DNA of 64,000 nt. Source: Miltoncostaea sp963703045. GTDB lineage: Bacteria; Actinomycetota; Thermoleophilia; Miltoncostaeales; Miltoncostaeaceae. The position numbers and the translations under genes were made by a program. Location of the stretch: assembly GCA_963703045.1 (NCBI GenBank), contig OY969782.1, forward strand, positions 2,666,001-2,730,000, read 5' to 3'. Below are positions 61,020-64,000 of this stretch, one piece after another; the stretch's first letter is position 1; each line of letters starts with the position of its first letter. The notes under the pieces are model-generated. The model had not been told where the DNA came from, did no database searches, and worked only from the letters and a program-made list of their open reading frames with translations.

Positions 61020-62228
61020 GTGGCGGGCGACGGGGGCGGGGCGGGCGCAGCGGGGCCGGCGCGGCTGCTCGTCGTGCACAGCGACGACCTCGGCATGCGT
61101 TTCGGCGGCGACCACCCCACCGACCGGCGCCGCCACCGGCTCGCCGTGGCGCTGTGCCGTGAGGCGGGCATCCTCGACGCGGCCGGCGTCGCGCACGAGG
61201 AAGCCCCCGGCCCGCTGCCCGACGAGATCCTCGAGCGCGTCTTCGCGCCGGCCTTCGTGCGCGCGGTCCGCCGCTACAGCGCCACGCCCGTGCTGGCGGC
61301 GGCGCCCGAGGCCGCCCAGTGGGGCATCGGGGGCGACAACAACGCCTACGTCGGTATGCACGACGACTCGGCGCGCGCCTGCGCCGCATGCCATGCGGCG
61401 GCGGTCGCCGTGGCCGGGGGACGGGCGCGCTCGGCGCTCGTGCCGGCCGGCGGCGCCCACCACGGCACGGCCAGCCGCGCCTGGGGCTTCGGCATCTACA
61501 ACGAGACGGCGGTGGCGATCCGGGCGCTGCGCGACGCCGGCCTGGACCGCGTGGCCTACATCGACCTCGACGTGCACCATGGCAACGGCACCCAGTGGAT
61601 CCACTACGACGACCCGGCCGTGCTCACCGTGTCGGTGCACGAGAGCGGCCGGCACCTGTTCCCCGGGTCCGGCTTCGCCGCCGAGACGGGCGGGGCCCTC
61701 GCGCCGGGCTCGGCGGTCAACGTGGCCCTGCCGCCCTTCGCGGGCGACGCCACCTACCGTCTCGCGATGGACGCGGTGGTGCTGCCGGTGGTGCGGGCGT
61801 TCCGGCCCGACGCCATCGTGGCCCAGTGCGGGGTCAACCACCACCATGCCGACCCCCTCAGCCACATGGTGACCACGATGCCGCTCTACCCCGACCTGTG
61901 GCGCGGGCTGCGCGAGCTGGCCGACGACGTCTGCGGCGGCCGCCTGGTCGCCCTCGGCGGCGGAGGCTACGAGCCCTGCACGGCGCCGCCGCGCGCGTGG
62001 GCCGCGCTGGCGGCCGAGATGGGCGGGGTGACCGTCGCCGACCCGGTCCCCGAGTCGTGGCGGCAGATCGCCCTGCAGGCGGGGTGCCCCGAACCCGCCC
62101 ACGGCTGGCTCGAGGACCGCGGCCCGCAGCCCGACCCCGATCGCGACCGCGGGGCGGCCGCCGGCGGCGAGGCCGCCGTGGCGCTCACGGTCGCGGCGAT
62201 CTCGCGCTTCTGGGATCTGTCGCCCTAG
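61020..62228 (+). CDS. acuC: Acetoin utilisation protein AcuC / class I histone-deacetylase-like
   Basis: A 402-residue zinc-dependent deacylase. It has the paired active-site histidines in G-G-A-H-H-G near residue 143, the zinc ligands in Y-I-D-L-D-V-H-H-G-N-G-T-Q and in H-A-D-P-L, and the catalytic tyrosine in G-G-G-G-Y. In Bacillus the homologue deacetylates acetyl-CoA synthetase; a similar protein-deacetylation role is likely. G-V-N-H-H-H-A-D-P-L replaces the more usual G-A-D-S-L-x-x-D-P-L, adding histidines near the metal. It ends 17 bases from the convergent ligase gene. Confidence 0.9.
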   Translation: MAGDGGGAGAAGPARLLVVHSDDLGMRFGGDHPTDRRRHRLAVALCREAGILDAAGVAHEEAPGPLPDEILERVFAPAFVRAVRRYSATPVLAAAPEAAQWGIGGDNNAYVGMHDDSARACAACHAAAVAVAGGRARSALVPAGGAHHGTASRAWGFGIYNETAVAIRALRDAGLDRVAYIDLDVHHGNGTQWIHYDDPAVLTVSVHESGRHLFPGSGFAAETGGALAPGSAVNVALPPFAGDATYRLAMDAVVLPVVRAFRPDAIVAQCGVNHHHADPLSHMVTTMPLYPDLWRGLRELADDVCGGRLVALGGGGYEPCTAPPRAWAALAAEMGGVTVADPVPESWRQIALQAGCPEPAHGWLEDRGPQPDPDRDRGAAAGGEAAVALTVAAISRFWDLSP

Positions 62229-62244
62229 CCCGCGGGCGCCGCGC

Positions 62245-63192
62245 TCACGACTCGAGCTGGTCGACCGTGCACGACCGCGGATCGCGGTCGGGACGCCAGC
62301 GCAGCAGGCGGGCGCCGTGGCGGATGCGCCCGTCGCTGGCGTGGTCGTAGCTCACCTCGGCCACCAGCTCCGGCCGCAGCTCGACCCATTCGAGGTCGCG
62401 ACCACCGCTCCATCGGCTGGCCTCGCCGCTGCCCCGCCCACCGGTCTCGTAGGGCGCGAGCTCGTCGCGCAGCTCGCGCTTCCGCCGGGCGGTGAAGCCG
62501 GCGCAGTGGCCCACCGGCCGCAGCGCGTCGCCGTCGTAGGCGCCGAGGATGAGCGAGCCGACGGTGCCCTCGGCGGTGCCGGGTCTCCAGCCCACCACGA
62601 CCGCGTCGAGGGTGCGGACGCGCTTGACCTTGACCATCCCGTGCCGCTGACCGGGCCGGTAGGGCGCATCGAGCCGCTTGGCGATGACGCCCTCGGCGCT
62701 CGTCAGCCACACCGCGGCGGCCTCCGGGTCGCTCGTGGTGGGTACCGGCGCGATGCCGCCGAGCGCGGCGGCCAGCTCGTCGAGCGCGCCGCGCCGCGCC
62801 GCGAGGGGGAGTTCCATCAGGATCTCGTCGTCCCGGGCGAGCAGGTCGAACGCCGCGAAGACCGCCGGGAACCGCTCCGCGAGCATGCGCACCCGCGAGG
62901 CGGCGGGGTGGATGCGCCCCTGCAGCAGGCCGAACTCCTCGCCGCCCGCATCGCCCGCGATCACGATCTCGCCGTCGAGCACGTAGCGGCCGGGCGGGAA
63001 GGCGAGTTCGGGGAAGTAGCGCGTCAGCGACTTGGCGCCGCGCGACTGGATCTCCACCGCGTCGCCGTCGACGAGCACGATGGCGCGGAATCCGTCCAGC
63101 TTGCGCTCGTACACCCACCCCTCGCCGCGCGGGACCTCCGCCGCGGAGCGGGCGAGCTGGGGGGCGATGGGCGGGGCGACCGGAAGGGCCAC
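62245..63192 (-). CDS. ATP-dependent DNA ligase (LigC/LigD-type)
   Basis: A 315-residue two-domain ligase. The adenylation lysine is in Y-E-R-K-L-D-G-F-R-A near residue 31. Motif III is F-A-A-F-D-L-L, motif IV S-A-E-G-V-I-A-K-R and motif V M-V-K-V-K-R, followed by an OB-fold with V-V-V-G-W-R-P-G-T and S-L-I-L-G-A-Y-D-G. Its size is that of the small repair ligases of actinobacteria. No Ku, primase or nuclease domain is fused or adjacent. The start is GTG 63192, 22 bases from the stop of the rhodanese gene upstream. Confidence 0.92.
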   Translation of the reverse strand: MALPVAPPIAPQLARSAAEVPRGEGWVYERKLDGFRAIVLVDGDAVEIQSRGAKSLTRYFPELAFPPGRYVLDGEIVIAGDAGGEEFGLLQGRIHPAASRVRMLAERFPAVFAAFDLLARDDEILMELPLAARRGALDELAAALGGIAPVPTTSDPEAAAVWLTSAEGVIAKRLDAPYRPGQRHGMVKVKRVRTLDAVVVGWRPGTAEGTVGSLILGAYDGDALRPVGHCAGFTARRKRELRDELAPYETGGRGSGEASRWSGGRDLEWVELRPELVAEVSYDHASDGRIRHGARLLRWRPDRDPRSCTVDQLES

Positions 63193-63214
63193 CCCGCCAC
63201 GCTACCGCCCGCGG

Positions 63215-64000
63215 CTACCTCTCGACGGGCACACCGACGAGGCTGCCGTACTCGGTCCACGAGCCGTCGTAGTTGCGCACCCGGTCGTAGCCCAGGATCT
63301 CGTGCAGCACGAACCAGGTGTGGCTCGACCGCTCGCCGATGCGGCAGTAGGCGATGACGTCGGTGTCGGGGGTCACCCCGGCGCCGCCGTAGATCGCCGT
63401 CAGCTCGTCGTCGCTCTTGAACGATCCGTCCTCGCGGGCCGCGGTCGCCCACGGCACGTTCGCCGCCCCCGGGATGTGACCCGGCACCTGCGCCTGCTCC
63501 TGGGGCAGGTGCGGTGGGGCCATCACCTCGCCGGTGTACTCGGCGGGCGAGCGCACGTCGACCATCGACCCGCCGTCGGCACCGACGTGCGCGAGCACGT
63601 CGTCGCGGAAGGCGCGGTAGTCGTCGCGCACCGGCGACAGCGGGCCCGGCTCGGCGGGGGAGGGCGAGGGCACGTCGGTCACGAGCTCGCGATCCTCGAG
63701 CTCCCACTTCTTGCGTCCGCCGTCCATCAGCTTGACGCGGTCGAAGCCCTGGTACCGCAGCAGCCAGTAGGCGTAGGTCGCGAACCAGTTGTTGTTGCCC
63801 CCGTAGAGCACGACCGTGGTGTCGGGTCCCACCCCGGAGCGGCCGAGCAGCTCCGTCAGGCCCCCCTGATCGAGGAAGTCCCGGCGGGGGGCGGCGTGCA
63901 GGTCGTCCTTCCAGTGCCAGGCGATCGCGTTGCGGATATGACCGCCGGCATATGCGGCGGTGTCCTCGTCGACCTCCACCAGGCGGTGGGACGGGTCGTC
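63215..64000 (-). CDS. Thiosulfate sulfurtransferase (rhodanese), 5' end beyond the window
   Basis: A two-domain rhodanese of the actinobacterial CysA/SseA type, 261 residues visible. The inactive N-terminal domain has A-G-G-H-I-R-N-A-I and L-Y-G-G-N-N-N-W-F. The C-terminal catalytic domain has V-D-V-R-S-P-A-E-Y-T-G, the G-H-I-P-G-A motif and the active loop C-R-I-G-E-R-S. It transfers sulfane sulfur from thiosulfate to cyanide or thiols. The frame is open through base 64000, so perhaps 20-30 N-terminal residues lie outside. It may be co-transcribed with the ligase gene 22 bases downstream. Confidence 0.93.
   Translation of the reverse strand, partial: DDPSHRLVEVDEDTAAYAGGHIRNAIAWHWKDDLHAAPRRDFLDQGGLTELLGRSGVGPDTTVVLYGGNNNWFATYAYWLLRYQGFDRVKLMDGGRKKWELEDRELVTDVPSPSPAEPGPLSPVRDDYRAFRDDVLAHVGADGGSMVDVRSPAEYTGEVMAPPHLPQEQAQVPGHIPGAANVPWATAAREDGSFKSDDELTAIYGGAGVTPDTDVIAYCRIGERSSHTWFVLHEILGYDRVRNYDGSWTEYGSLVGVPVER

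Overview
The window is very G+C-rich DNA with densely packed, often translationally coupled genes (many ATGA/GTGA start-stop overlaps), frequent GTG starts, leaderless-type promoters and a Gram-positive type LexA box. Gene content (Rv2578c-type radical SAM protein, actinobacterial CysA-type rhodanese, AcuC, ATP-dependent DNA ligase, GTTT/GGGTAA promoters) points to an actinomycete. I would guess a deep-branching class such as Thermoleophilia, but that is inference; the window contains no rRNA gene to settle it.

Layout. 0.1-15 kb is a mostly housekeeping segment: a DUF1097-like membrane protein, an intergenic array of 23-bp repeats, a nuclease lipoprotein, the glycolytic operon gap-pgk-tpiA-gpmI, an SOS-box-preceded radical SAM gene, a metallophosphoesterase / cysteine-desulfurase-like / TusA operon, an M48 protease, rlmH, argS and a tRNA-Gly(CCC). 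15.3-44 kb is a cell-surface island. It holds a 16.5-kb gene (about 5,500 codons, 34 contiguous copies of a ~98-residue Ig-like unit, several frameshifts as read). Facing it is a 7.8-kb gene for a 2,604-residue surface protein that is the last gene of an overlapping operon with a diguanylate cyclase and a degenerate histidine-kinase-like protein. Between the two giant genes lies a second array of the same short repeat as at 1 kb, in the opposite orientation, followed by a G-quadruplex-prone stretch.

44.2-48.9 kb is the most system-like cassette. A small basic protein is followed by three tandem paralogous 69-70-residue peptides, a hairpin without a T-tract, and a PqqD-like/M50 membrane metallopeptidase. 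A secreted protein with paired cysteines and a lipoprotein complete it, the last three genes overlapping by 4 bp. It looks like a ribosomally made, exported or processed peptide system with no function I can name. A stress-sigma (SigB/SigF-like) promoter probably precedes it, and a better match precedes an RsbV-like anti-anti-sigma gene at 60.5 kb.

49-64 kb holds a phytoene-desaturase-like oxidoreductase, an MFS transporter with a nonsense codon near its apparent original start, an ABC exporter, a secreted glycosidase-like protein, a PAS/GAF diguanylate cyclase and two small coupled membrane proteins. Next come a membrane-anchored MarR-type regulator with a long acidic linker, YjbQ, the STAS protein, AcuC, an ATP-dependent DNA ligase and a rhodanese cut by the window edge.
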